Assembly: GCF_900095745.1 (NCBI RefSeq)
Contig: NZ_FMIR01000006.1
Coordinates: 62,001 to 126,000, forward strand
DNA: 64,000 bases
DNA from: Microbacterium oxydans
Lineage (GTDB): Bacteria; Actinomycetota; Actinomycetes; Actinomycetales; Microbacteriaceae
Direction: 5' to 3'
This document shows positions 34,624-42,413 of the stretch, in pieces; the first letter of the stretch is position 1, and each line of letters starts with the position of its first letter. The translations under genes were made by a program, and so were the position numbers. The notes beneath the pieces are model-generated. The model was not told the origin of the DNA. It saw nothing but the letters and a program-made list of their open reading frames with translations, and made no database searches.

Positions 34624-34639
34624 TGTTTCACGTGAAACA
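34624..34639. promoter_or_regulatory. parS site 7 (between jag and rsmG)
   Basis: Perfect TGTTTCACGTGAAACA, directly abutting the jag stop codon (34640) and 20 bp before the rsmG start. Confidence 0.95.
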
Positions 34640-35131
34640 TCAACGACGGCGGAGGACCGTGTGCCGGTCGGCGCCTTCGCCGTAGGACTCGGAGACAAGA
34701 CCGCGCTCCGCGGCGATGTCGTGCACGAGCTTGCGCTCATAGCTCGACATGGAGGGCAGCGATGCCTGCGACGAACCCTCATCAAGCTTCGCGGCAGCCG
34801 CGTCGACGAGGGTCTCGAGCTGGCGGCGACGCGTGTCGCGCGAACCGGCGATGTCGAGGATGAGTCGCGAGAATGAACCGGTCTTGCTCTGCACCGCCAG
34901 GCGCGTCAGCTCCTGCAGCGCCTGCACGGTATCCGGAGCGGAGAGCAGGGACAGCCCGTCGCCCTCGGCTTCGATCGAGACGTAGGCACGACCCTGACGG
35001 ACGTCGAGATTCAGGTCTCCGTCGATGTCGGCGATATCGAGGAGCTCCTCGAGGTAGTCGGCCGCGACATCGCCTTCGTTCTCGAGCTGAGCAACCGTCG
35101 GCTCCGTGTTCTCGGTCATGGTCTCGCTCAT
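34640..35131 (-). CDS. jag: Jag/KhpB-type RNA-binding protein (KH-R3H)
   Basis: A 163-residue cytoplasmic protein with a KH-like region (LNLDVRQGRAYVSIEAEGDGL, then a helix LQALQELTRLAVQ) and a C-terminal R3H domain (SSYERKLVHDIAAERGLVSESYGEGADRH, containing the Arg and His of the motif). The N-terminal Jag domain of Firmicutes is absent, as usual in actinobacteria. It overlaps the yidC stop by 4 bp (ATGA). The family binds RNA and is linked to cell division and envelope control. Confidence 0.93.
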   Translation of the reverse strand: MSETMTENTEPTVAQLENEGDVAADYLEELLDIADIDGDLNLDVRQGRAYVSIEAEGDGLSLLSAPDTVQALQELTRLAVQSKTGSFSRLILDIAGSRDTRRRQLETLVDAAAAKLDEGSSQASLPSMSSYERKLVHDIAAERGLVSESYGEGADRHTVLRRR

Positions 35132-36198
35132 GAACCGCTCCCCTTCTTCTTCGCGCGCTTCTTGCCCACCGGCTGCTGACGCTTCGGTGCTTCCGCCTTG
35201 GCCTTCTCAGCCTCTTCGAGCAGACGCTGCTGTTCTGCCTCGTACGCGGCCATCGGGACGACCTTGCCCGAGGAGTCGAGCGCCTTGCCCTTGCGAGCGA
35301 GGCGCTCTTCACGGGCCTTGGCGGCTTCCGAGCCGGGAGTCGGCATTTCGCGGATGACGAGGAACTGCTGGCCCATGGTCCAGAGGTTCGAGATGAACCA
35401 GTAGACGACGACGCCGAGGGGGAAGAACACACCGGAGAAGATGAAGCCCAGCGGCAGAACGTAGAGCATGATCTTCTGCATCTGGTACGCCTGGCCGGTC
35501 TTGGCCTCGGGTGACAGGTTCTTCGAGATGATCTGCAGCTGCGTGAAGAACTGCGAAGCGATCATGAGCACGACGAGGGTGACCAGGATGACGATCGCCG
35601 TGGTGTTCTTCGCGTCGACCGCGTTGCCCAGGTTCTCGTGCAGCGAGGCGACACCGAACAGCTTGGCGTCGTAGAACTCCTTCGTCAGCTCGGGGCTCAT
35701 CAAGCCCACGCCGCCGATGCCTGCCTCTGCATGCTTCTTGACGTCACTCAGAACACTGAAGAGGGAGAAGAAGATCGGCATCTGCACCAGAAGCGGCAGG
35801 CAACTCGACATCGGTGTCGTGCCGTGCTTCTTGTAGAGGCCCATGGTCTCGCGGCTCATGGCCTCGCGAGAGAGCTGATCCTTCTTGCCACGATACTTCT
35901 CCTGAACTTTTCGCAGTTCAGGAGCGATTTCCATCATCTTTCGCTGGCTCTTGATCTGCTTCACGAAGAGCGGGATCAGCGCAGCACGGACGACGATGAC
36001 GAGTCCGACGATCGACAGCACCCAGGTGAGTCCGGATGCCGCAGGGAGACCGACGGACGTCAGGAGCCAGTGCCAGGCGACGAGGATCAGCTCGACCACC
36101 CACTTCAGCGGCCAGAGGATGGTGCCGAGCAGATCGAACCCACCTGCAGCGGGGGCGTCGCTGGGAGTGGAGCTGGCTAGCAGAAGGTCAAGACCCAC
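35128..36198 (-). CDS. yidC: Membrane protein insertase YidC
   Basis: A 356-residue Oxa1/YidC insertase with five hydrophobic segments. The conserved core is visible: TWVLSIVGLVIVVRAALIPLFVKQ (with the key Arg in the second helix region), the cytoplasmic KVQEKYRGKKDQLSREAMSRE hairpin, and SCLPLLVQMPIFFSLFSVL. The C-terminal tail is strongly basic (KKRAKKKGSGS), suited for ribosome contact. It lies 3 bp after yidD and overlaps jag, inside the rpmH-rnpA-yidD-yidC-jag operon. Confidence 0.96.
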   Translation of the reverse strand: MGLDLLLASSTPSDAPAAGGFDLLGTILWPLKWVVELILVAWHWLLTSVGLPAASGLTWVLSIVGLVIVVRAALIPLFVKQIKSQRKMMEIAPELRKVQEKYRGKKDQLSREAMSRETMGLYKKHGTTPMSSCLPLLVQMPIFFSLFSVLSDVKKHAEAGIGGVGLMSPELTKEFYDAKLFGVASLHENLGNAVDAKNTTAIVILVTLVVLMIASQFFTQLQIISKNLSPEAKTGQAYQMQKIMLYVLPLGFIFSGVFFPLGVVVYWFISNLWTMGQQFLVIREMPTPGSEAAKAREERLARKGKALDSSGKVVPMAAYEAEQQRLLEEAEKAKAEAPKRQQPVGKKRAKKKGSGS

Positions 36199-36201
36199 CG
36201 A

Positions 36202-36552
36202 TCAGTCCTTTCGGGAAGGGACGACGAAACCGTGTGCAGTCAGGTCGTAGCGGAAGTGTTCATGCGGACGGACGTCGTCGACGCCACCGCTGGTCCAGGG
36301 ATTGCAGCGGAGGATGCGCCATGCCGAGAGCATCGCCCCCTTCACCGCGCCGTGCTGCTGCACCGCACCTACAGCGTAGGCGGAACAGCTGGGGTAGTAC
36401 GCACAGACATCTCCATGCATCGGGGAGATCACCTTGCGGTACGCGGTGAGGAACCCCAGCACCAGATTGCGGGGAACCAGAGGAACGCTGCGCAGCACAT
36501 CCTGCGACTGCATGTGCGCCGTCCCGATGGACGAGGCCGGCAGAGCGGTCAT
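36202..36552 (-). CDS. yidD: Membrane protein insertion efficiency factor YidD
   Basis: A 116-residue protein of the YidD family. The core runs LVLGFLTAYRKVISPMHGDVCAYYPSCSAYAVGAV and later RILRCNPWTSGGVDDV, with the conserved cysteines. Small YidD proteins help YidC insert membrane proteins. The ATG at 36552 overlaps the rnpA stop by 4 bp; a shorter start at the second Met (about residue 14) is possible, since the first 20 residues are not part of the family core. Confidence 0.94.
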   Translation of the reverse strand: MTALPASSIGTAHMQSQDVLRSVPLVPRNLVLGFLTAYRKVISPMHGDVCAYYPSCSAYAVGAVQQHGAVKGAMLSAWRILRCNPWTSGGVDDVRPHEHFRYDLTAHGFVVPSRKD

Positions 36553-36905
36553 GCCGACACCGCGGCCGGCACCGGCGCGAGTCTGCTCAGACAGCGATCG
36601 ACATCGGCGCGCAGTTCCGCGAAGGAGGCGGTCGCCGACGCAGGAAGGGCACGGATGACGACATCCGTGCCCTCAGGAACGCGCGCGAGCGACTCCGCAC
36701 AGACGGCTTTGAGTCGCCGACGCACGGTGTTGCGCACCACAGCGGTGCCTACCTGCTTACTGATGATGAATCCGAACCTCGCGGCCCTGCTCTCGCCCGT
36801 CGTCAGCACCGAGGTGATGACGCGCGCCCCGCCACAACGGGATCCGCGTCGAACGACCAGACGGTAGTCGCTCCCGCGGGTCAGCCGATACGGGCGGGCG
36901 AGCAC
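36549..36905 (-). CDS. rnpA: Ribonuclease P protein component
   Basis: A 118-residue basic protein that joins the RNase P RNA in maturing tRNA 5' ends. The RNR motif is clear as GFIISKQVGTAVVRNTVRRRLKAV, and the N-terminal RPYRLTRGSDYRLVVRRG is typical. Start codon is GTG, 6 bp after the rpmH stop. Its end overlaps yidD by 4 bp. Part of the conserved rpmH operon. Confidence 0.96.
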   Translation of the reverse strand: MLARPYRLTRGSDYRLVVRRGSRCGGARVITSVLTTGESRAARFGFIISKQVGTAVVRNTVRRRLKAVCAESLARVPEGTDVVIRALPASATASFAELRADVDRCLSRLAPVPAAVSA

Positions 36906-36911
36906 AGTGGA

Positions 36912-37049
36912 CTACGCGGAGAGCTCGGTGCGGCCCTTCGCACGGCGGGCAGCGAGGATGCCGCGGCCGGCACGCGTACGCATGCGGGCACGGAAGCCGT
37001 GCTTCTTGGCGCGACGACGGTTGTTGGGCTGGAAGGTGCGCTTGCTCAT
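36912..37049 (-). CDS. rpmH: 50S ribosomal protein L34
   Basis: A 45-residue basic ribosomal protein: [18 protein letters not shown], then [21 protein letters not shown]. The sequence is full length for L34. AUG at 37047-37049 is followed by rnpA 6 bp after its stop. It is the first gene of the operon reading away from the origin, under the promoter at 37135-37163. Confidence 0.97.
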   Translation of the reverse strand: MSKRTFQPNNRRRAKKHGFRARMRTRAGRGILAARRAKGRTELSA

Positions 37050-37134
37050 GGAATCACTCCGGGAATGCTGCCACCGGATTCACTTCGACCGGAGACATGG
37101 GGAACTGCCGAAAAAGGCATAAGTCAACCGACTT

Positions 37135-37163
37135 AGGGTACGTCTTACCGGCGCGCAGAGCAA
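37135..37163 (-). promoter_or_regulatory. Promoter of the rpmH-rnpA-yidD-yidC-jag operon
   Basis: On the minus strand, TTGCTC (37158-37163) and TACCCT (37135-37140) are separated by exactly 17 bp. Transcription would start near 37128 and give a leader of about 79 nt before rpmH. Confidence 0.6.
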
Positions 37164-37269
37164 ATCTGCGCGCTTCCGTGATCGGACACCGGCACGAACC
37201 GCACAGCCATTATCCACAACCGAGGCGCGCCCGACGAGCACAACACGCGCGCGTATTTTCCAGGGCAGG

Positions 37270-37298
37270 TTGCCGTTCACAGCCGCGGTGACTACCGT
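37270..37298 (+). promoter_or_regulatory. Likely dnaA promoter
   Basis: TTGCCG (37270-37275) and TACCGT (37293-37298) are 17 bp apart. A perfect DnaA box begins 12 bp after the -10, at the expected start of transcription, which would allow DnaA to repress its own gene. Confidence 0.55.
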
Positions 37299-37364
37299 GG
37301 CATCCTAAGTTATCCACAGGGGCACAGCACGTCGACCCCGCCTCGATTCCTCGTCCGGAGCGTC

Positions 37365-38756
37365 ATGTCATCACCTGCCCAGCCCGACGTCCCCATCTGG
37401 ACCACGGTGCAGGAGCTTCTGGTCGATGACGATCGCGTCACTCCCCAGCTACAAGGCTTTCTGAGTCTGGCCGTCCCGGCCGGGGTCATGTCCGCGACGC
37501 TCTACCTCGAGGTGCCGAACGACCTCACCGCCGCGCAGATCAACAAGCGCCTGCGGCTGCCCATCATGGAGGCGCTCTCGCACATCGGCGACGAGGTCAC
37601 CTCCTATCGAGTCGTGGTCAACCACGAGCTCGCCGAGCAGCAGGCGGCTCCGATCGCGGTCGGCGACTTCGGGCGACACGAGCAGATCCGCGTGGAGTCG
37701 CCCATGGAGCAGCCGACACAGCTGCGCCATGAGTCGCGGCTCAACCCGAAGTACACCTTCGACAACTTCGTGATCGGCCAGTCCAACCGCTTCGCCCACG
37801 CGGCAGCCGTCGCTGTGGCCGAAGCCCCGGCGAAGGCCTACAACCCCCTGTTCATCTACGGCGACTCCGGCCTCGGCAAAACACACCTCCTCCACGCGAT
37901 CGGCGACTACGCACAGTCCCTCTATGCGGGGGTCAAGGTTCGCTACGTCTCGAGTGAGGAGTTCACCAATGACTTCATCAACTCGATCGCGAACAACCGT
38001 GGCGCCGCGTTCCAGGCCAGATACCGCGATGTCGACATCCTCCTGATCGACGACATCCAGTTCCTGCAGGGGCGGGCGGAGACGCAGGAAGCCTTCTTCC
38101 ACACCTTCAACACGCTTCACGATCACAACAAGCAGGTCGTGATCACCAGCGACGTCGCCCCGAAACACCTCACCGGCTTCGAAGACCGGATGCGCAGCCG
38201 CTTCGAATGGGGTCTGATCACCGACGTTCAGGCGCCGGACCTGGAGACACGCATCGCGATCCTTCGGAAGAAGGCGCAGAGCGAGGCACTGCACATCCCG
38301 GACGAGGTCCTCGAGTACATCGCCACCGTCGTCTCGTCGAACATCCGTGAGCTCGAGGGAGCCCTGATCCGGGTGTCGGCGTTCGCCAGCCTGAATCGAT
38401 CGGCACTCGACATCTCGCTGGCTCAGACCGTACTCCGCGACATCATCGACACGGCCGAGGACAACATCATCTCGCCGACGGACATCATCACCGCCACGGC
38501 ACAGTACTTCAAGCTCACGGTCGACGACCTCTACGGCTCGAGTCGGTCGCAGCAGATCGCCACCGCTCGGCAGATCGCCATGTACCTCTGTCGTGAGCGC
38601 ACCAGTCTGTCCCTGCCGAAGATCGGTCAGCTGTTCGGCAACCGTGACCACACCACCGTCATGTACGCGTACAAGAAGATCAGTGAGCTCATGAAAGAGC
38701 GACGTTCGATCTACAACCAGGTCACCGAGATCACGACGCAGCTCGGGCGACGCTGA
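37365..38756 (+). CDS. dnaA: Chromosomal replication initiator DnaA
   Basis: A 463-residue AAA+ initiator. Domain I is at about 1-80, the linker is short (unlike the long linkers of Streptomyces), domain III has Walker A GDSGLGKT (166-173), Walker B ILLIDDIQFLQG and the sensor ITSDVAPKHL, and domain IV ends with the DNA-binding signature GNRDHTTVMYAYKKI. It binds the DnaA boxes on both sides of its own gene and opens the origin. The start ATG at 37365 is the only one giving a normal N-terminus. Confidence 0.98.
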   Translation: MSSPAQPDVPIWTTVQELLVDDDRVTPQLQGFLSLAVPAGVMSATLYLEVPNDLTAAQINKRLRLPIMEALSHIGDEVTSYRVVVNHELAEQQAAPIAVGDFGRHEQIRVESPMEQPTQLRHESRLNPKYTFDNFVIGQSNRFAHAAAVAVAEAPAKAYNPLFIYGDSGLGKTHLLHAIGDYAQSLYAGVKVRYVSSEEFTNDFINSIANNRGAAFQARYRDVDILLIDDIQFLQGRAETQEAFFHTFNTLHDHNKQVVITSDVAPKHLTGFEDRMRSRFEWGLITDVQAPDLETRIAILRKKAQSEALHIPDEVLEYIATVVSSNIRELEGALIRVSAFASLNRSALDISLAQTVLRDIIDTAEDNIISPTDIITATAQYFKLTVDDLYGSSRSQQIATARQIAMYLCRERTSLSLPKIGQLFGNRDHTTVMYAYKKISELMKERRSIYNQVTEITTQLGRR

Positions 38757-39250
38757 CGCCGCGACACGCGGGCATGAGGGGGACTCGGCATCCGAAGGGG
38801 TGCTGAGTCCCCCTTTTCGCGTCCGGACAGGCATTCCCGGCCGCGGAAAGATGCCTCTATGCACATGTGGATAACTTGTGGATGACTGTCACTCAGGTCG
38901 GGACGAATGTGGGCCAATCGGTCAAACCTGTGGATAACTCTGGGGGAGCCTCCGCACCCCCAGTCGGCCGTAGCCCCCGGATTCCTCAGGGATTCCACAA
39001 CTGACAAGCGTGTAGTTCCTTACTCGCTCTTGCTATCCACCGAGTTATCCACAGTATCCACAGCTGTTAACACCGTTAAGGAGTTAAGTCTTTCAAGGCG
39101 CGATCCCATCACCAGACGGTGGGGAGAACCGTCGAACGAACGACAAGAACTCCGACGTAGGGAACAGACCGGACTGGGGGCTAGCATGGGAAGCCCTGCA
39201 CCGGCAGGGCCGACGACAACGCGTCACAGTTCGACGACAAGGGAGCACCA
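38757..39250 (+). other. Origin of replication region (oriC) between dnaA and dnaN
   Basis: A gene-free 494-bp stretch. After the dnaA terminator it carries DnaA boxes at 38866-38874 (TGTGGATAA), 38877-38885 (TGTGGATGA) and 38929-38937 (TGTGGATAA) in one orientation, and at 39033-39041 (CTATCCACC), 39045-39053 (TTATCCACA) and 39054-39062 (GTATCCACA) in the other. Right after the last tandem pair come three GTTAA units (39066, 39075, 39083), the most AT-rich spot and a good candidate for the unwinding element. A TAGCAT -10 (39182-39187) may serve dnaN. Confidence 0.9.
38777..38817 (+). terminator. Intrinsic terminator of dnaA
   Basis: AGGGGGACTCGGCA (38777-38790) pairs with TGCTGAGTCCCCCT (38801-38814) with only one G-T wobble, followed by TTT. 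It lies 20 bp after the dnaA stop and isolates oriC from dnaA transcription. Confidence 0.9.
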
Positions 39251-40393
39251 GTGAGGTTTCAGGTCAACCGCGATGTCTTCAGCGAGGCTGTCTCGTTCGT
39301 CGTCAAGCTTCTGCCGCAGCGCAATCCGCAGCCGATCCTGGCCGGAGTGCTGATCGAGGCAGACGGTTCCGGACTCACACTCTCCGCCTTCGACTACGAG
39401 GCCTCCGCACGTACGACCATCGAAGCCACCGTCGAGACTCCCGGCACGATCCTCGTGCACGGTCGACTTCTCTCCGACATCGCCAGCCGCCTTCCGAATG
39501 CTCCGATCGAGATCGCGGTCGAAGAAGACGGTGGGATCACCGTCACCTGCGGCTCCGCTCGATTCACGCTCGCTGCCATGCCAGTCGAGGAATACCCGTC
39601 GATCCCCGAGGTGAGCGGATCGTCCGGCGTCGTTCCTGCGGATGACTTCGGCACGGCGATCTCGCAGGTCGGTTTCGCGGCTTCCCGCGACGACGTGACC
39701 CCGGTGCTCACGGGTGTGCAGCTCGAGGTGTCGGGCCACAGCCTCAGCCTCGTCGCCACCGACCGCTACCGTGTCTCGCTCCGCGATGTGCCGTGGGACG
39801 GCGAATCCGTCGAGGCAACCGCACTGGTTCCGGCACGCACGCTGCTCGAGGTCGGAAAGACCTTCGGCCACGCCGGCACCATCCAGATCGCCTTCTCCGG
39901 AGCGGGCGACCGCGAGATCATCGCCTTCACCGCCGGCAACAAGACCGTCACATCACTGCTGATCAAGGGCAACTTCCCGCCCGTCCGCCGTCTCTTCCCC
40001 GAGCAGACCGACCACTACGCGGTCGTCAACACCGCCGATCTCGTCGAGGCCGTCCGGCGTGTGTCGCTCGTGCTCGACCGTGCCGCGCCGCTGCGATTCA
40101 CGTTCTCGAGCGACAGCGTGACGATGGATGCTTCGGGTAGCGAGCACGCCAGGGCTTCCGAGTCGGTCGACGCGATCCTTTCCGGCGGCGACGAGGTCAC
40201 GCTCGGCCTGAACCCGCAGTACCTGATCGAAGCGCTCGGTGCGGTGAAGAGCGAGTTCGTCCGCGTGACGTTCACGTCGAGCGACAACGCCAACAAGCTC
40301 AGCCCCGTGCTCATCACGAGCCAGACCTCGGTCGATCAGGCCGGTCTCGACTCGTTCAAGTACCTTCTTCAGCCGAACCTCCTCCTCCGCTGA
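39251..40393 (+). CDS. dnaN: DNA polymerase III beta sliding clamp
   Basis: A 380-residue three-domain clamp that encircles DNA and tethers the polymerase. It begins MRFQVNRDVFSEAVSFVVKLLP; the second-domain ATDRYRVSLRDV and the C-terminal ALGAVKSEFVRVTFTSSDN are typical, and length is normal. The GTG start has GGGAG 5 nt ahead. The gene sits right after oriC, the usual actinobacterial place. Confidence 0.97.
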   Translation: MRFQVNRDVFSEAVSFVVKLLPQRNPQPILAGVLIEADGSGLTLSAFDYEASARTTIEATVETPGTILVHGRLLSDIASRLPNAPIEIAVEEDGGITVTCGSARFTLAAMPVEEYPSIPEVSGSSGVVPADDFGTAISQVGFAASRDDVTPVLTGVQLEVSGHSLSLVATDRYRVSLRDVPWDGESVEATALVPARTLLEVGKTFGHAGTIQIAFSGAGDREIIAFTAGNKTVTSLLIKGNFPPVRRLFPEQTDHYAVVNTADLVEAVRRVSLVLDRAAPLRFTFSSDSVTMDASGSEHARASESVDAILSGGDEVTLGLNPQYLIEALGAVKSEFVRVTFTSSDNANKLSPVLITSQTSVDQAGLDSFKYLLQPNLLLR

Positions 40394-40451
40394 TCTCTTC
40401 TCCCTCCTACCCGAAACGTTCCCGGATCAGCCGTCAGCCGATCTACGAACC

Positions 40452-40549
40452 GTCGCGGGTGAGGATGCTCCCGGAGCGAGCATCGGGAGGGACCCACGAA
40501 GTGGGAGGGAACCCGCTCTGCGAGCGAAGGGTGCGTCCTCACCCACGAC
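40452..40549. other. Branched palindromic element between dnaN and recF (possible structured RNA or repeat)
   Basis: An outer stem pairs 40457-40468 (GGGTGAGGATGC) with 40533-40544 (GCGTCCTCACCC) over 12 bp with one G-T pair, and continues through a one-base mismatch into GTCG/CGAC (40452-40455 with 40546-40549). Inside lie three small hairpins: TCCCG/CGGGA (40469-40473 with 40484-40488), CCCAC-gaa-GTGGG (40493-40505) and CGCTC-tgc-GAGCG (40514-40526). An alternative fold of the first arm is GATGCTC/GAGCATC (40464-40470 with 40478-40484). No open frame here has family similarity. It could be a cis-acting RNA, a terminator-like structure or a dispersed repeat. Confidence 0.6.
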
Positions 40550-40605
40550 CCACGCGCGAACACCAGAGAAGAACAAGTGTCAGACCCCGAAGATAGGCTG
40601 ACTCC

Positions 40606-41799
40606 GTGATTGTGGAGCACCTGAGTCTGGTCGATTTCCGTAATTACGCGACCGCTGAACTCGCCCTCCACCGCGGCCCGAACGTGCTGGTGGGTCGCAA
40701 TGGGCAGGGCAAGACGAATCTGGCTGAGGCGGTGGTGTTCCTCGCCACTCTCGGTTCGCACCGGGTGTCGTCGGATGCGCCGATGGTGCGCGATGGGCAG
40801 GAGTTCGCGATCATCCGTGCGCGACTCTCGCATGGCGAACGGCGCGTTCTCGCCGAGGTGCAGGTGAACCGGCAGGGCTCGAACAAGGCCCGCATCAACG
40901 GCTCGCCGTCGAAGCCGAACGAGCTTCCGCGCTACGCGCATGTCGTGCTCTTCGCCCCGGAAGACCTGCAGATAGTGCGCGGCGATCCGTCTGCGCGTCG
41001 CCGATTCATGGATCAGCTCCTCATCCAGCGCATTCCTCGCATCTCGGCGGTCCTCGCGGACTATGACCGTGTGCTCAAGCAGCGCAATGCTCTGCTCAAG
41101 TCAGCGAGAGCTCGCGGCATCCGCGGAGAAGGGCTGAGCACCCTCGATGTCTGGGACGACAAGCTCGTCTCACTGGGATCCGAGATCATCACGGCGCGGC
41201 AGCGGTTGGCTGCCGATCTTCAGCAGCCGGTGGCCGACGCCTACGAAGCCATCGCCGGGGCCGACCATCGTCCGCAGTTGGAGTGGGCGTTGTCGGTCGG
41301 CGGCGCTGATCCGGAGGAAGACGACGACGCAGCGACGGATGCGGACGAAGCACCGGCCGTCGCCAAGCTCGGTGATCAGCAGCACATCGCCGAGTTGTTC
41401 CGCGCATCGCTGGCGGCGAAACGGTCGACCGAGATCGATCGAGGGCTCACGCTCACCGGTCCGCACCGCGACGACCTGATGCTGCGTGTGCGCGATCTTC
41501 CGGTGAAGGGCTACGCCTCGCATGGGGAGTCGTGGTCGGTGGCACTCGCTCTTCGACTGGCGTCGGCCGAGCTCTTGCGCAGCGAGTCCCCGGCGGGAGA
41601 CCCGGTCCTGATCCTCGACGATGTCTTCGCCGAGCTCGATGCCGATCGGCGACAGCGCCTCGCGACCCTCACGGCCGGTTACGAGCAGGTGGTGGTGACC
41701 GCAGCGGTGGAGGAGGATATCCCCGAGGTGCTGCATGCCCACGTGGTGCGCATCAACGCCGGGACGATCAGCGATGAGCGGGAGGCAGCGGATGACTGA
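40606..41799 (+). CDS. recF: DNA replication and repair protein RecF
   Basis: A 397-residue SMC-like ATPase that loads RecA at gaps. N-terminal LSLVDFRNYATAEL and Walker A GRNGQGKTNL (30-39) are classic, and the signature/Walker B end is SVALALRLASAEL and LILDDVFAELDADRR. The GTG start has no ribosome binding site, but a TAGGCT hexamer (40594-40599) ends 6 nt before it, so the gene probably has its own leaderless transcript. The gene ends with an 8-bp overlap with dciA. No gnd gene lies between dnaN and recF, unlike in mycobacteria. Confidence 0.96.
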   Translation: MIVEHLSLVDFRNYATAELALHRGPNVLVGRNGQGKTNLAEAVVFLATLGSHRVSSDAPMVRDGQEFAIIRARLSHGERRVLAEVQVNRQGSNKARINGSPSKPNELPRYAHVVLFAPEDLQIVRGDPSARRRFMDQLLIQRIPRISAVLADYDRVLKQRNALLKSARARGIRGEGLSTLDVWDDKLVSLGSEIITARQRLAADLQQPVADAYEAIAGADHRPQLEWALSVGGADPEEDDDAATDADEAPAVAKLGDQQHIAELFRASLAAKRSTEIDRGLTLTGPHRDDLMLRVRDLPVKGYASHGESWSVALALRLASAELLRSESPAGDPVLILDDVFAELDADRRQRLATLTAGYEQVVVTAAVEEDIPEVLHAHVVRINAGTISDEREAADD

Positions 41800-42295
41800 C
41801 GCCGCATCGACCCCGCCTGTCGAGGTGCCCGAAACCGTGGGAACGTACCTGCGTCTGCGCGGTTTGCAGCCGAGTTCGAAGAGCTGGAAGCGCAAGCGCC
41901 GCATCGTCACCGACGACGACAACGCGCCGTTCACTCCGGGTCGGGATCCGGGTGCACTCGGCGCGGTGCTCGACAAGCTGAGTCGGGACTCCGGCTGGCA
42001 GATCACGCTCGCCCGCGAGGACCTGGTCCGGCAGTGGGCCGATCTGGCGGGCGCCGACACCGCGAAGCACTCCGAACCGGTCTCGCTCGAGCGCGGTTTG
42101 CTCACCGTGAAGTGCGATTCCACGGCGTGGGCGAAGAACCTCCAGTTCATGCGCGCGACGATTCTCACCGAGATCGGGCGACGGTATCCGGATGCGGGTG
42201 TGGAGAACCTCCGCTTCATCGGGCCGGACGTCCCCTCCTGGAAATGGGGCCCCAGAGTCGTTCCAGGACGGGGCCCGCGCGACACTTACGGGTAG
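41792..42295 (+). CDS. dciA: DciA-type helicase-loader protein (DUF721)
   Basis: A 167-residue protein with an N-terminal basic linker (SSKSWKRKRR) and a DUF721/DciA domain with a KH-like fold: LGAVLDKLSRDSGWQ, VRQWADLAGADTAKHSEPVSLERGLLTVKCDSTAWAKNL, and ATILTEIGRRYPD. DciA is thought to recruit or load the replicative helicase DnaB in bacteria that lack DnaC/DnaI. The ATG overlaps the recF stop and has GGGAGG upstream. Position between recF and gyrB is the standard actinobacterial one. Confidence 0.93.
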   Translation: MTDAASTPPVEVPETVGTYLRLRGLQPSSKSWKRKRRIVTDDDNAPFTPGRDPGALGAVLDKLSRDSGWQITLAREDLVRQWADLAGADTAKHSEPVSLERGLLTVKCDSTAWAKNLQFMRATILTEIGRRYPDAGVENLRFIGPDVPSWKWGPRVVPGRGPRDTYG

Positions 42296-42318
42296 GACAC
42301 CACGAATGGGGTCCGCAA

Positions 42319-42349
42319 CGCTCAGAGGGCCACACACGGCCGTTGAGCG
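42319..42349 (+). terminator. Hairpin between dciA and gyrB
   Basis: CGCTCA (42319-42324) pairs with TGAGCG (42344-42349), and inner GGCC (42328-42331) with GGCC (42338-42341), around an ACACAC loop. It begins 24 bp after the dciA stop. T-runs are weak, so it may be a partial terminator. A TAGAAT -10 for gyrB lies at 42372-42377. Confidence 0.5.
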
Positions 42350-42413
42350 GCATTTCCCGACGAAACCCCGCTAGAATGGGAGTTCGTGATATCGATGTGG
42401 AGAATGCCCTCTG

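Larger units (their letters stand above)
37050..37364. other. rpmH-dnaA intergenic region with DnaA boxes
   Basis: This 315-bp spacer has no gene. It holds the divergent promoters of rpmH and dnaA and two perfect DnaA boxes, TTATCCACA at 37210-37218 and 37310-37318, both on the plus strand. This matches the left part of a bipartite actinobacterial origin, or an autoregulatory zone for dnaA. Confidence 0.85.
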
